A stretch of DNA of 64,000 nt from Merdicola sp963557785 (GCA_963557785.1 CAUWBF010000003.1:134675-198674), one strand, 5' to 3'. Shown: positions 29,292-38,257, numbered from the stretch's first letter. Numbers and translations: made by a program. The notes: generated by a model from the letters alone, not told the origin.

Positions 29292-29334
29292 AAAAAAATA
29301 ACCCTAAAATTTCATTTTTCAAGGTTATTTTTTT
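29292..29334 (-). terminator. Terminator of the 66-aa gene
   Basis: A 12-bp stem made of AAAAAAATAACC and its complement gives T-runs in both directions. Confidence 0.75.
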
Positions 29335-29359
29335 AGTAGTTTTAGTTTACTTTTTTATA

Positions 29360-29560
29360 TTATTGTTTATTATCTTCTTCATTTTCTTCTTTATCTTCTT
29401 TTTTGTTATTATCTTTTTTCTTTACTTCTGGTATAACAATTTCTTCTTTTTGTTTTTTTCTTGGCTGTTGAATGTTATTAATATGGTCATATACTGGAGA
29501 TATATCTAACTCACTTCCATCTCCTTCTACAACTTGTATATCTTTTGTTTCATCAGACAT
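29360..29560 (-). CDS. Small 66-aa charged, low-complexity protein
   Basis: I do not recognise it. GAGGTGATATAA before the ATG is a good ribosome site. The first 35 residues are acidic and moderately ordered. The rest is Lys/Glu/Asn-rich and probably disordered (KKKDNNKKEDKEENEED). There is no signal peptide or membrane segment. The gene ends at a clear terminator, which supports expression. Its role is unknown. Confidence 0.6.
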   Translation of the reverse strand: MSDETKDIQVVEGDGSELDISPVYDHINNIQQPRKKQKEEIVIPEVKKKDNNKKEDKEENEEDNKQ

Positions 29561-29669
29561 TTATATCACCTCAACAATTTTTTTCTATATTATCATATTT
29601 TTATTGATATAACAAGTTAGTTTTAGAAATTCTAAAAAGTTTTTATCTTTTTCTATTTACTTAATAGTA

Positions 29670-29698
29670 CACGTCGCAGAGACAATCTCTGCGACGTG
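29670..29698. repeat. GC-rich perfect 13-bp hairpin
   Basis: CACGTCGCAGAGA pairs perfectly with its complement around the loop CAA. It stands out in AT-rich DNA. It lies 46 bases after the stop of the 114-aa unknown gene and could end that transcript, but no T-run follows. Confidence 0.65.
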
Positions 29699-29744
29699 AC
29701 ATTTAAAAATCCTAATTTAGACTTTTTCAAGCATAAAGCTGATT

Positions 29745-30089
29745 TTACTTTAATGCTTTAAGCAATTTCTTTTCATCGAACATTTCTAAGAACTCTTGAC
29801 CCATACTATCATCGATTATTAACTCCAAACCTGTAAGTAGTTTTACCTTTTTACCAGCTTTTTTGTCCTTCTTTAATTTCTTTAGCGCTGATTTGCTTAT
29901 CCGGCTGAAAATAGCTGTGTTTTGATCTAGAGCAAATAGGTCTTTTAGAGATAAATCGTTCGCATATTTTTTAATGAACTTAACAATTTTTTCTTGCATT
30001 TCTGTAGAAAGTTCATTAGGCTCATTGATTACACTAAGTGCCTCTTCGTCTCCTTCTATTGCTTTCCGCATTGTTTCTTTAAAATCCAT
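29745..30089 (-). CDS. Unknown 114-aa helical protein with higher-GC codon use
   Basis: I do not recognise the family. GGAGG 8 bases before the ATG at 30089 sets the start; longer forms from 30116 run over the ribosome site. The protein looks helical and soluble: an acidic N-terminal half (MDFKETMRKAIEGDEEALS), a Lys-rich centre (SALKKLKKDKKAGKK) and a C-terminal acidic helix ending KKLLKALK. Codon use (CGG, GCG, GAC, AGC) differs from neighbours. An extended -10 promoter lies upstream and a GC-rich hairpin downstream. Confidence 0.75.
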   Translation of the reverse strand: MDFKETMRKAIEGDEEALSVINEPNELSTEMQEKIVKFIKKYANDLSLKDLFALDQNTAIFSRISKSALKKLKKDKKAGKKVKLLTGLELIIDDSMGQEFLEMFDEKKLLKALK

Positions 30090-30131
30090 ACTTTTATCCT
30101 CCATATAATCTAACAATTAGTTACATTATAT

Positions 30132-30137
30132 ATTATA
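30132..30137 (-). promoter_or_regulatory. Extended -10 promoter of the 114-aa gene
   Basis: TGG directly followed by TATAAT on the minus strand is an extended -10 element. No good -35 is visible. Confidence 0.5.
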
Positions 30138-30213
30138 CCATAAAAGTTCACAAAAAGCTAATTCTGATATGTATTGGAGTATGTTTTATACTTTTTTAAT
30201 TCTGAAAATTAAA

Positions 30214-30237
30214 AAAATCCCGGCTTCGCGGGATTTT
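30214..30237 (-). terminator. Terminator of tRNA-Met
   Basis: A 9-bp stem (AAAATCCCG arm) with a 6-base loop is followed by T-rich sequence on the minus strand, directly after the tRNA. Confidence 0.85.
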
Positions 30238-30238
30238 A

Positions 30239-30315
30239 TGGTAGCGAAGATGTGATTCGAACACATGACCCTTCGGGTATGAACCGAATGCTCTAGCCAA
30301 CTGAGCTACTTCGCC
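30239..30315 (-). tRNA. tRNA-Met (CAT), elongator type
   Basis: The 77-base cloverleaf has acceptor GGCGAAG pairing with CTTCGCT, D-arm GCTCAGTTGGCTAGAGC, anticodon stem TTCGG/CCGAA with loop TTCATAC, T-loop TTCGAAT and an encoded ACCA end. The 1-72 pair is G-U, unlike the unpaired initiator. Confidence 0.93.
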
Positions 30316-30334
30316 ATTTTCTTGAACAGATTAT

Positions 30335-30363
30335 ATTATAATAGGTTCCGGGCATTTTGTCAA
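30335..30363 (-). promoter_or_regulatory. Consensus promoter of tRNA-Met
   Basis: TTGACA, 17 bases, TATAAT on the minus strand: both boxes match consensus. Confidence 0.9.
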
Positions 30364-30366
30364 TAA

Positions 30367-30398
30367 AAAAGGCAAATAATTTTAATTATTTGCCTTTT
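30367..30398. terminator. Bidirectional terminator after the 106-aa gene
   Basis: A 15-bp perfect stem around a 2-base centre has A/T-runs on both sides. It lies just after the stop at 30401 and just upstream of the tRNA-Met promoter. Confidence 0.75.
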
Positions 30399-30400
30399 AT

Positions 30401-30721
30401 TTATAAATCTTCTCTTCCATCGTCTGATTGTCTAGTTTTTTCCGTTTCTACTGTTACTTCAGTATGTTGATTAGTTCTTTTTAAATTTTTTGGTTTTTTA
30501 ATTCCTAGTCTATCTGTTTCTTCTTTATCATCATCAACAACCATAGTTTGTTTACCGTGCTTCTCTTCTAGGCTATTTATATTTTTTTCACTTATACTAA
30601 CTATTTCAGCTAACTCGTTTTTATCGTATCCTTCATCATCATCGAATTCTTCGTTAAACGTTCCTGCTAGTCCTTGGAAAAATAATTTTATTCTATTTAA
30701 TGGTTTTAAAGCTATTGCCAT
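30401..30721 (-). CDS. Unknown 106-aa acidic/charged protein, possibly a membrane-peripheral regulator
   Basis: I do not recognise a specific family. The N-terminus (MAIALKPLNRIKLFFQGLAG) is an amphipathic basic helix. An acidic linker (FNEEFDDDEGYD) and a disordered charged C-terminal half follow. This architecture recalls SepF-like N-termini, but the conserved beta domain is absent, so I do not assign it. The ribosome site is unusual and separated from the ATG by a hairpin. It ends at a strong terminator. Confidence 0.6.
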   Translation of the reverse strand: MAIALKPLNRIKLFFQGLAGTFNEEFDDDEGYDKNELAEIVSISEKNINSLEEKHGKQTMVVDDDKEETDRLGIKKPKNLKRTNQHTEVTVETEKTRQSDDGREDL

Positions 30722-30728
30722 ATTTTTC

Positions 30729-30756
30729 TCTTAGTTTTAACTAAGATTTTCACCTC
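30729..30756 (-). promoter_or_regulatory. Ribosome binding site separated from its start by a hairpin
   Basis: GAGGTG lies about 29 bases before the ATG at 30721. The bases between contain a TCTTAGTT/AACTAAGA inverted repeat. Folding it would bring the GAGGTG to about 11 bases from the start. GAGGTG is not in frame as a GTG start. Confidence 0.45.
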
Positions 30757-30835
30757 TCTTTTTATACACTCTATTAATATATTAACATAATTTATGTAAA
30801 TTGTCAATATTTAGCCATATTTAGGCTTTTTTAGC

Positions 30836-31783
30836 TTAATGTACTTTTTCGTATACCTTATTTTTTCTTCTATTTATTACATAGCTACTTCCCATTACAG
30901 TTTTTGCATTATGTTTTACTTGAGCTCCAATTTCGCCTATTTCTAGTATATTATTAAATCTTCCTGAATCCACTTCTACCACTCCAATAGAAATTGATGT
31001 TAATGGAAATTGTTCTAATACTCCTTTTCTATTTACTACCTCTATATATCCTTTTTCTCTGTCTTCTTCTGTAAAGTATTTCTGAACTTCTTTATCAAAT
31101 TCTGCAATAATGTTTTGGCATATATCATCATAGTCTGTTTCTGATATTATAGCTACAAAGTCATCTCCTCCGATGTGTCCTACAAAGCTGTCGTTATTTT
31201 CTAGCCCATGTACGTTATTTACAATAATTTTTGCTGTAAATCTTATTATTTCATCGCCTTTAATAAAACCATAAACATCATTATATGATTTAAAGTTATC
31301 TAAATCTAAATATAATACTGCAAAATTCTCTTTATTTAATACTCTCTTTTTAAGTTCTGCATGTATTTGTACGTTTCCTGGTAGTCCTGTTAGTGGACTT
31401 ACTCTTCTATTTATATTTATTAGTCTTATTAAATTTTTTATTGTGTAATACATATATTGTTCATCTATTGGTTTTCTTATATAATATTCTACTGATGCTC
31501 CTAATACTTCTATTCTATGGTCTTTATCTATATTAGATGATTCTACTATTATAGGAGTTATACTGTTATCTTCATTTGCTCTTATTGTAGTACATAATTC
31601 TACAACATCTCTATCTATATTGTCTTCATTTATTATTATTAAAGATGGAATATTTCTAAGTGCTATGTCTATTTCTTCTGTTGTTACATTCTTAAATTCA
31701 TATTCCCTCTCACCTGCAAATAATTCTTTAAGCCTTTCTGTACTATTTATATTATCATCTATAATATATATTTCTTGTACCAT
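30836..31783 (-). CDS. Diguanylate cyclase with degenerate receiver domain
   Basis: GGDEF enzymes make c-di-GMP from two GTP. This 315-aa protein has an N-terminal CheY-like receiver (about 1-120) and a GGDEF domain (about 128-312) with LTGLPGN and the active-site variant GGDDF at about 205-209, normally still active. The receiver keeps the acidic pair D9-D10 and the KP motif (IRKPI, about 104), but the phospho-acceptor position in PSLIIIN is Asn52, not Asp; D54 is close but offset. No RxxD inhibitory site precedes GGDDF. Regulation by phosphorylation therefore looks unlikely. It follows the 31787-32584 membrane gene by 3 bases with AAAGGAG upstream, so both form an operon. Confidence 0.9.
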   Translation of the reverse strand: MVQEIYIIDDNINSTERLKELFAGEREYEFKNVTTEEIDIALRNIPSLIIINEDNIDRDVVELCTTIRANEDNSITPIIVESSNIDKDHRIEVLGASVEYYIRKPIDEQYMYYTIKNLIRLININRRVSPLTGLPGNVQIHAELKKRVLNKENFAVLYLDLDNFKSYNDVYGFIKGDEIIRFTAKIIVNNVHGLENNDSFVGHIGGDDFVAIISETDYDDICQNIIAEFDKEVQKYFTEEDREKGYIEVVNRKGVLEQFPLTSISIGVVEVDSGRFNNILEIGEIGAQVKHNAKTVMGSSYVINRRKNKVYEKVH

Positions 31784-31786
31784 AGT

Positions 31787-32584
31787 TTACTCCTTTGTTT
31801 TTTTATTTCTTTTCCAAGTTTTTATCTTTTCATTTAGAGCTTCTGTTATTATATCAGACTTCATTGTTGGGAATGCCTTTTTTAATCTGTATATATGTCT
31901 GTATAATTTAAATTTTAGTTTGTTTTGCTTTAATTTTAAATCATCAATTACTTTTTGTAAAGCCTCTATGTTAGTTTGTTTTATATCTTTTTCTAAATTC
32001 TTTAATTTTTCTAAATTTTCTAATTTTTCTTTTATTGTTTCTCCTATCTCTTGTATCTTATTAACTTTTATTTTTATGTTCTTAACTTTAATTATACTTA
32101 TTACTGCATCTACTAATAAATATGCATAAACAATTATTAATATATATAATAAAATCCCTCTTGGTATATATGCTATTTTTGATTCTATAAATGGATGTAT
32201 TATGTAAGTAAATATCATCCCTAATGCTCCCCAAAATAAAGAATTCATTAAGCATACTCTACCTTTTATATTAAATTTGTTTTTTGAATAGTCCCAATAT
32301 TTTGTATTAAATAATTTTTCTAGTCCCCATCCTACAATGTATTCCCATATTGATAATATTAAGAATCCTAGTATAAATACTAATATAGGGTATTCTGAAA
32401 AGTTATTTAATCCTAGATACATAATAATTGCACCTATACCATATATAGGACAAAATGGTCCATGTAAGAAGCCACTATTTACTATTTTCTTTTCTAGTAT
32501 CGTTTTAAATACTGATTCAAGTAGCCACCCTAAGAATGAGTATATTATAAAATATGTTAATATTTTTATAATGTCTATATCCAT
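31787..32584 (-). CDS. Membrane protein of the CmpB-like putative ABC-transporter family (PF06541)
   Basis: The 265-aa protein opens with the family hallmark YFIIYSFLGWLLESVF, followed by GFLHGPFCPIYGIGA. Five or so membrane segments cover residues 1-165. The last 100 residues form a basic coiled coil (KEKLENLEKLKNLEKD). The family is widespread in Firmicutes and its substrate is unknown; no ATPase gene is adjacent. It lies directly upstream of a c-di-GMP cyclase in one operon. Confidence 0.85.
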   Translation of the reverse strand: MDIDIIKILTYFIIYSFLGWLLESVFKTILEKKIVNSGFLHGPFCPIYGIGAIIMYLGLNNFSEYPILVFILGFLILSIWEYIVGWGLEKLFNTKYWDYSKNKFNIKGRVCLMNSLFWGALGMIFTYIIHPFIESKIAYIPRGILLYILIIVYAYLLVDAVISIIKVKNIKIKVNKIQEIGETIKEKLENLEKLKNLEKDIKQTNIEALQKVIDDLKLKQNKLKFKLYRHIYRLKKAFPTMKSDIITEALNEKIKTWKRNKKTKE

Positions 32585-32610
32585 TATCTATTCCTCTTTT
32601 CATAAATTAT

Positions 32611-32638
32611 GATAGACAGGTTTTTGTCCCTGTCTATC
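32611..32638 (-). terminator. Terminator of the 312-aa anchored protein gene
   Basis: GATAGACAGG and its complement flank an 8-base loop. The following T-rich stretch is weak. Confidence 0.6.
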
Positions 32639-32650
32639 GAATATTATTGA

Positions 32651-33589
32651 TTATAAAGTATATCTTACTTCTACAGTATCTTCTATATCATCATTATTTA
32701 TACCTGTTAGTTTTATTAAATTTTCTCCTTGTTCAACCTTGAATTTCCATTGTATTTTTGTACCATCTTCTTGTGTTTCTACTACCTTATATCCTTTTCC
32801 ATTTACCCAGAATTTCATTTCTTTCATTAAAGAAATTTCGTCTATTGCTGTTAAGATTACATACGTTGGATCTTCTGTGTCTCTTTCTATTGTTACTTTT
32901 GGTTTTACTACTCCTTTTACTTCTTGTGTTTTTGTTATTTGTTTGTTTTGAGCGTTTACGACAACAACTGTTAGTGTATGTTGTCCAGCTGGTATAGTAA
33001 TTTCTTCTTCAACTTGTGCACTACTGTCTTCTGGTATTACTATTTGTTTTTCTTCTTCTTCATCCCATCTGTATGTTATTAATGATAATTTCTCATTATC
33101 TTTGGCTATTATTTTTATTTTTGTTCCTACAAGTTCTAAACTTATTTGTGGTTCTGATGGATCTGCTACAAATTCTTTTGTAAATGTTTTTTGATTTCCT
33201 TTAGCATCTATTACTATAATATTTAACACATTATTTCCAACAGGTAATTCTAGTGTTTCTTCCATATAGTTTGAACCATTTCCTTGTATTTCTTTATTTT
33301 CTCCATTGTTCCAATTGTATACTATTTTTGATATTTCTATATTATGTGTTATTGTTATAGTAATCATATTACCTTGTTTTGTAGTTGTTACATTTGGTGT
33401 ATTATTATTTTTACTTGTAGATATTCCTCCATTTGATACAACTGTATATATAGCTTTTCCTGCAATTACTAAGCCAAATATTAAAAGTATAACACAGAAA
33501 AATATAATTATTTTTTTTATTTCGATAGGGCCACTTGAATGGCTTTTTCCTTTTTCTTTTTTCATTTCTACACTTAGTATTTGGTTCAT
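32651..33589 (-). CDS. Membrane-anchored protein with three Ig-like repeats
   Basis: The 312-aa protein has a basic cytoplasmic N-terminus (about 1-25), one membrane helix (about 26-48, type II topology) and an extracellular part of three related beta domains. Each carries a string like ISKIVYNWNNGE or LSLITYRWDEEEE followed by PVGNNVLNIIVIDAKGN or PAGQHTLTVVVVNAQN. The third repeat is divergent (MKEMKFWVNGKGY). The repeats resemble Ig-like modules of Clostridial surface proteins. No enzyme motif is visible; its partner may be another surface protein. AGGTGA precedes the ATG. Confidence 0.75.
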   Translation of the reverse strand: MNQILSVEMKKEKGKSHSSGPIEIKKIIIFFCVILLIFGLVIAGKAIYTVVSNGGISTSKNNNTPNVTTTKQGNMITITITHNIEISKIVYNWNNGENKEIQGNGSNYMEETLELPVGNNVLNIIVIDAKGNQKTFTKEFVADPSEPQISLELVGTKIKIIAKDNEKLSLITYRWDEEEEKQIVIPEDSSAQVEEEITIPAGQHTLTVVVVNAQNKQITKTQEVKGVVKPKVTIERDTEDPTYVILTAIDEISLMKEMKFWVNGKGYKVVETQEDGTKIQWKFKVEQGENLIKLTGINNDDIEDTVEVRYTL

Positions 33590-33689
33590 ATCTTCACCTC
33601 TCTATACAGAAAAATTATATCATATCGCTTAATTATTGTAAATATTTAAGTGATATATTATTTATGTTTACTCTTTAATGTCTTGTATA

Positions 33690-33722
33690 ATAAAAGCGAA
33701 GATTTTCTATCTTCGCTTTTAT
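33690..33722 (-). terminator. Terminator of the thioester-adhesin gene
   Basis: A 14-bp perfect stem (arm ATAAAAGCGAAGAT) is followed by T-rich sequence on the minus strand, 12 bases after the stop. Confidence 0.85.
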
Positions 33723-33733
33723 TCTTTATTTAA

Positions 33734-36700
33734 TTATAATACAAATTTCTTGATTAAGAATATTCCTACACCTATTGTACCTAGTACCATAAATATTAAT
33801 CCAAAGTATATTCTTGTTTGACCTAATTCTATTGCTAACATTACTGGTGCATCATCTTGATCATCTTCACCTTCTATAAAGTTATCTGGTGTAGAATCTA
33901 TATCTGGTGTTAAACTATCGTTATAATCTTTACTAATTTCTGCTATATTTGTTTTTAATCCCATATTTTCTGCATCATTTATCCATGTTAATATAATTGG
34001 TACATTTGCACTTTCACCTGGTTGTAATAATGTATTTTCTAATGCATTAGTTGCAACTCTTTCTCTTCCATTTAAAGCTTCTCTTGTATACCAAGTTGGA
34101 TTATCTTCTTGTATGAATTTTAATCCTTCTGGTATATAATCAGTTACTTCTTTAGCATATCCTGCTATTTCACCTTCGTTTGTAACTTTAATTTGGAATT
34201 CGAATTTAACTGTTACATTATTTAATTTCTTTCTATGTAAGTCTACTTTTACAATAGGTTCTGGATCTTCGTCTCCTGTATGTCCTGTATCTGTTACTGT
34301 TTGCTCACCATTTTCAATAAGTATTACTTTACTTACCCATTTCTTTAATGCTAAGTCAAAGTATTTAACTTTGATAAATTCTTTATCTAAGTCGTCTTCT
34401 TCTCCCCATTCATTGTTATTTCCTGGTGTTGAATCTACATCATCTACAGGTTGATTTGTTTCATCTCTATCATCTGAAATTTCTGCTGTATTTATTATAA
34501 TTCTATCAGATGTATTTGGCTCTGTTACTTTAAATCTTATTTTTAAATCTCTATAGTCTGGGTTTGAATCACTTATTTCTTCTTCTGGATTAAATGCTTT
34601 TATTAAATTTGCTCCAGATGTTTTTTCTTGTTCTTTAGATAAATAGTCTGTTCTAATTAAGTCTGCTTCTTCTGCTTTGTCTGTTTCTACATACTTTTTA
34701 TCTCCATATTCAAATATTTCTTGTTGTTCTTCCTCTTTGGCTGTTATTTCTCCTTCTTCAGTTGATTCTGTATTTTCTGTTTCTTCTTCTTTTTCTTCTA
34801 ATTCTTTATACATTACCCATCTATATTCTATATTTGTTTCATCTTCAGGTAAGAATATTAATCCTTCTGGTACATCATCTACTACTTCGCTTGCATATCC
34901 ATTCATTAGTCCTTCATTAAATATTCTTAATGTATATGTTACTATATTTCCATTTTCAACTTCTACTGGGTCTTTTGTGTGTTCATATTTTAGATTTCCA
35001 TCCTCTCCCATAGAAACTTGTGGAATTCTGCTTGTTACTTCTTCATCATTAACACCTGTTATAAATTTTCTTAGTGCTAAGTCAAAGTATACTATTCTTA
35101 CTTTTTCAAAATCATCATCGTCTTCTTGTCCTGGAATATATTTGTCTCCACTTGCTATTTCATCATCTTTATAATTTGGTAATTCTTCATCTGAAGGTTT
35201 TACTATATTATCTGTTTCTGAATCTCTGTCTATTATTTCGTTACCCATATTATCTCTAGATTCTGATATTTCTGCTAAATTTGTTAATTTCTTATTAAAT
35301 TTTGCTGTTTCTTTTACTTTACATTTAATTTGTACATCTCTATAGTCTAATACTTGACCATTAAAAGATGCTATAATGTTTATTCTTGATGCTGTTTCTT
35401 TTTCCATAGATAAATATGTTGTTTTTACAGTTCTTCCATCTTCTGAAACTGTCCATTCATACTTTTGGTTAAGTTCATCATCTTCCAAAAATTCTAATTC
35501 TTCTGGTAAATAATCTACTATTTCGTTTGCATATCCATCTATCTCTGCTTCATTATATACTCTTATCGTATATGTTACTGTATCTCCAAGTTTTACATCT
35601 ACTGGTTTTTTTGTATGATTATATATTGCTGTTGTTGATGTTCCATTTACTAATGGTGTTACATCTACTACTGGTTCTCTTCCTATCAATTGTGTGTTAT
35701 TAACACCTGTTATAAATTTTCTTAAACTTAAATCAAATTCTTCTACTTTTAGTTTTTCAAAGTCATCATCATCTTCTTGTCCTGGAATATATGTATCGCC
35801 TCTGTTTATTTCTGTATCTTTATAACTTGGTAAGTTAGCATCTGATGGCAATGTAAATCCTCCATCTGGAGTTGAATCTCTATCTTTAATTGAATTTCCT
35901 TCAACATCTGTTGCTGCAGTAATTTGAGCTAAATTTGTTATTTTTCTTGTACTTGTTGCTGTTTCTTTTACTCTACATTTTACTTGTATATCTACATAGT
36001 CTAAAGTTGTTCCATTAAATGCTGTTAATAAATTTGCTGCATTTTTATCTGCATCTGCTGCATTTCTTGAATATGCTAATTTTGTTGTTGATATTCTTCT
36101 TGTGTTTGTAGAATCTATTACCCATCCATTATTTGCATTAAATTTTGTTTCTTCTGGATATTTTGTTAAATCATTTATAAATTCTAATTCTTCTGGTAAA
36201 TAGTCTGTTATTTTTCCAACATAACCATCTTTTTCACCTTCGTTATATACTCTTATTGTATATGTTACAATATCTCCTTTTTTAACTGCTATTGGTGTTT
36301 TTGGGTGGTTATATATTGCTGTTGTTGATGTTCCGTTTACTAATGGTGTTACATCTACTACTGGTTCTCTATTTACTTTTTGATTGTTTACTTGTGATAT
36401 GAATTTTCTTAATGATAAGTCAAATTCTTTTTCTTTTATTTTTTCTAATGGTACACTGTTACTACCTACTATTGTTTTTGGTGTTTTATCAACTACAACT
36501 AATGGTTGTGCTAAATTATTTCCACTTATTGTCCAGTATGTCATATTTGTTGTTTTGTAACTTCCGCTTATGCTAAAGTTTATTGATGTTACAGTTTCTG
36601 CCATTGTTCCTGGTACTGATATATAAAATTCTTGTCCTATTAGTTGCTCTATACTTTTTGATGTTGCTTGCTTATTTGAATCTAATAATTGATATCCTGT

Positions 36701-37585
36701 TAAATTATTTCCGTTTTGATCTGTAAATTTTGTTGTTAACCCATCATATGCTAATGAATTATTTCTATTTATTTTGTATGGTCCTACTACATAATTTAAT
36801 GTGTTCTCATTGTATACAGCTGTAGGATTTGTATTTGCTAATGATATAGGAGCTGAAGCTACATTTTGATCATATTGTGTTAAGTTTTCTGTTTTTCCTG
36901 CTTCTGTAACTAAGTATTTATATAATGCTTCCATATCAGCATATCTATATGTATTTACATCGTCAATATTTTGATATTGTGTACCACTATTTTTTATTAA
37001 TTGTGATACTGTACTTAAATTTGGTTCTCCTGCAAAAACTTTATGGTATGTTTCATCTGATGCATTTGTATAATACCAAATTGCTAATTGTTGAATTACA
37101 TCAATATCATCGTCTGTTATCTCAGAATATTGATCAATTCCAGCAGCAGTTAATAAGTTCGTTCTATCATTAGATGCTGTTTCTGAAGTTGGTATATATG
37201 CATGGTCTAATATCCATAATACACTTTTATAATTATTGCTTAGGTCTTCATGTAAGTTAAGTAGTGAGTTCTTATCTTTAAAGTCAGATGAATAATTATA
37301 GTCTGCAATAAATACTCCTGGGTTATCTGAATAGAATCCATATCCAGCTCTTAAACAATATACAGCTGTTTCGTAATCTATTGCGCCATTATTGTGTTTT
37401 ACTACTTTCCATACTTTCTGTCTTTCCAGACTATACCCATATTGACTTCCATCGTTTCTAATCTTTCTAAATTCTTCTAGCCCAAATGTTGTAGTGGCAG
37501 CATACGATGAAACTGACATTACTAATGAGCTTACGATTAAAATCATACTTAATACTAGAGTATACAATAATTTCTTCTTTTTCAT
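33734..37585 (-). CDS. Thioester-domain (TED/TQXA) surface adhesin with four DUF11-like repeats
   Basis: The 1283-aa protein has a signal peptide (about 1-30). An N-terminal domain (about 35-230) has YCLRAGYGF and IQQLAIWYY. In the TED family such a Cys and Gln form an internal thioester that bonds covalently to host or surface amines; here they are about Cys77 and Gln166. Four repeats follow, each opening EFDLSLRKFITGVN or YFDLALKKWV and separated by PGQEDDDDFEK-type linkers. They carry the YTIRVYNE and DYLPEELEF strings of DUF11-type stalks. The protein ends with one TM helix and FLIKKFVL; no LPXTG. The start at 37585 is chosen because AAGG lies 9 bases upstream; the ATG at 37594 touches it. 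Confidence 0.85.
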   Translation of the reverse strand: MKKKKLLYTLVLSMILIVSSLVMSVSSYAATTTFGLEEFRKIRNDGSQYGYSLERQKVWKVVKHNNGAIDYETAVYCLRAGYGFYSDNPGVFIADYNYSSDFKDKNSLLNLHEDLSNNYKSVLWILDHAYIPTSETASNDRTNLLTAAGIDQYSEITDDDIDVIQQLAIWYYTNASDETYHKVFAGEPNLSTVSQLIKNSGTQYQNIDDVNTYRYADMEALYKYLVTEAGKTENLTQYDQNVASAPISLANTNPTAVYNENTLNYVVGPYKINRNNSLAYDGLTTKFTDQNGNNLTGYQLLDSNKQATSKSIEQLIGQEFYISVPGTMAETVTSINFSISGSYKTTNMTYWTISGNNLAQPLVVVDKTPKTIVGSNSVPLEKIKEKEFDLSLRKFISQVNNQKVNREPVVDVTPLVNGTSTTAIYNHPKTPIAVKKGDIVTYTIRVYNEGEKDGYVGKITDYLPEELEFINDLTKYPEETKFNANNGWVIDSTNTRRISTTKLAYSRNAADADKNAANLLTAFNGTTLDYVDIQVKCRVKETATSTRKITNLAQITAATDVEGNSIKDRDSTPDGGFTLPSDANLPSYKDTEINRGDTYIPGQEDDDDFEKLKVEEFDLSLRKFITGVNNTQLIGREPVVDVTPLVNGTSTTAIYNHTKKPVDVKLGDTVTYTIRVYNEAEIDGYANEIVDYLPEELEFLEDDELNQKYEWTVSEDGRTVKTTYLSMEKETASRINIIASFNGQVLDYRDVQIKCKVKETAKFNKKLTNLAEISESRDNMGNEIIDRDSETDNIVKPSDEELPNYKDDEIASGDKYIPGQEDDDDFEKVRIVYFDLALRKFITGVNDEEVTSRIPQVSMGEDGNLKYEHTKDPVEVENGNIVTYTLRIFNEGLMNGYASEVVDDVPEGLIFLPEDETNIEYRWVMYKELEEKEEETENTESTEEGEITAKEEEQQEIFEYGDKKYVETDKAEEADLIRTDYLSKEQEKTSGANLIKAFNPEEEISDSNPDYRDLKIRFKVTEPNTSDRIIINTAEISDDRDETNQPVDDVDSTPGNNNEWGEEDDLDKEFIKVKYFDLALKKWVSKVILIENGEQTVTDTGHTGDEDPEPIVKVDLHRKKLNNVTVKFEFQIKVTNEGEIAGYAKEVTDYIPEGLKFIQEDNPTWYTREALNGRERVATNALENTLLQPGESANVPIILTWINDAENMGLKTNIAEISKDYNDSLTPDIDSTPDNFIEGEDDQDDAPVMLAIELGQTRIYFGLIFMVLGTIGVGIFLIKKFVL

Positions 37586-37628
37586 TTTTACCATCCTTCT
37601 TAATTATAATATAATACTCGTTGGTATA

Positions 37629-37656
37629 ATTTTACTACATCTACCAAACAAGTCAA
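37629..37656 (-). promoter_or_regulatory. Promoter of the thioester adhesin gene
   Basis: TTGACT, 16 bases, TAAAAT on the minus strand. Confidence 0.6.
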
Positions 37657-37881
37657 TAGCACTTTTTCCCAGTATTTACCTCATTTTCTATCATCATAAA
37701 AAATACCGTTTTTTGTTACTACGGAAATAATTATTGCTATCTTTGATTTATTTTTTTACATATCTATTACAATTATATTACATTTTCGTAATTTTTTCAA
37801 TGGTAAATTAAAAAAAGTGTTGATTTTCTTAGGTTTTTTGTTATTTTTATGTATAAATATTTTCGAATTCACTTTTTTTTA

Positions 37882-37910
37882 TTGACTTCTTACATAATTT
37901 TTGTTATTAT
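37882..37910 (+). promoter_or_regulatory. Promoter of the tRNA-Gly/tRNA-Cys unit
   Basis: TTGACT, 17 bases, TATTAT, ending 18 bases before tRNA-Gly. Confidence 0.8.
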
Positions 37911-37928
37911 AGTTATGCTTTAATTTTT

Positions 37929-38004
37929 GCGGGAATAGCTCAGTTGATAGAGCGCTGCCTTGCCAAGGCAGAGGTCGCGGGTTTGAGCCCCGTTTCCCGC
38001 TCCA
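37929..38004 (+). tRNA. tRNA-Gly (GCC)
   Basis: Acceptor GCGGGAA pairs with TTCCCGC; anticodon stem CTGCC/GGCAG holds loop TTGCCAA; T-stem GCGGG/CCCGT; the end TCCA is encoded. Confidence 0.95.
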
Positions 38005-38069
38005 TTTTTTTAATATATAATCATATTTTTTTTATATATGCATATTATGTATTAAACATTAATTTATAT

Positions 38070-38143
38070 GGCGCTATAGCCAAGTGGTAAGGCACGAGTC
38101 TGCAAAACTCTGATCCCCGGTTCAAATCCGGGTGGCGCCTCCA
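38070..38143 (+). tRNA. tRNA-Cys (GCA)
   Basis: Acceptor GGCGCTA pairs with TGGCGCC, the discriminator is T and CCA is encoded. The anticodon loop CTGCAAA gives GCA. It lies 65 bases after tRNA-Gly without a terminator between, so both are probably one transcript. Confidence 0.93.
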
Positions 38144-38148
38144 ATTTT

Positions 38149-38178
38149 AAGAGTAATTGTTTTATAACAATTACTCTT
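38149..38178 (+). terminator. Terminator of the tRNA-Gly/tRNA-Cys unit
   Basis: A 13-bp perfect stem (AAGAGTAATTGTT arm) is followed by TTTTATTTT. Confidence 0.85.
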
Positions 38179-38212
38179 TTATTTTAATAATTGATAATGT
38201 AAATAAAAAGAA

Positions 38213-38238
38213 CCCCCGAATTATTAGCTAATTCAGGG
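38213..38238 (-). terminator. Terminator of the 78-aa unknown gene
   Basis: On the minus strand a bulged stem (CCCTGAATTA with TAATTCGGG) is followed by TTCTTTTTATTT. Confidence 0.7.
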
Positions 38239-38257
38239 ATTCCCTTTAGAAGGTATT

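Larger units (their letters stand above)
37586..37928. other. Intergenic region between the adhesin gene and tRNA-Gly
   Basis: It holds the minus-strand promoter of the adhesin gene and the plus-strand promoter of tRNA-Gly, both listed. The remainder is very AT-rich and shows nothing else I can support. Confidence 0.7.
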
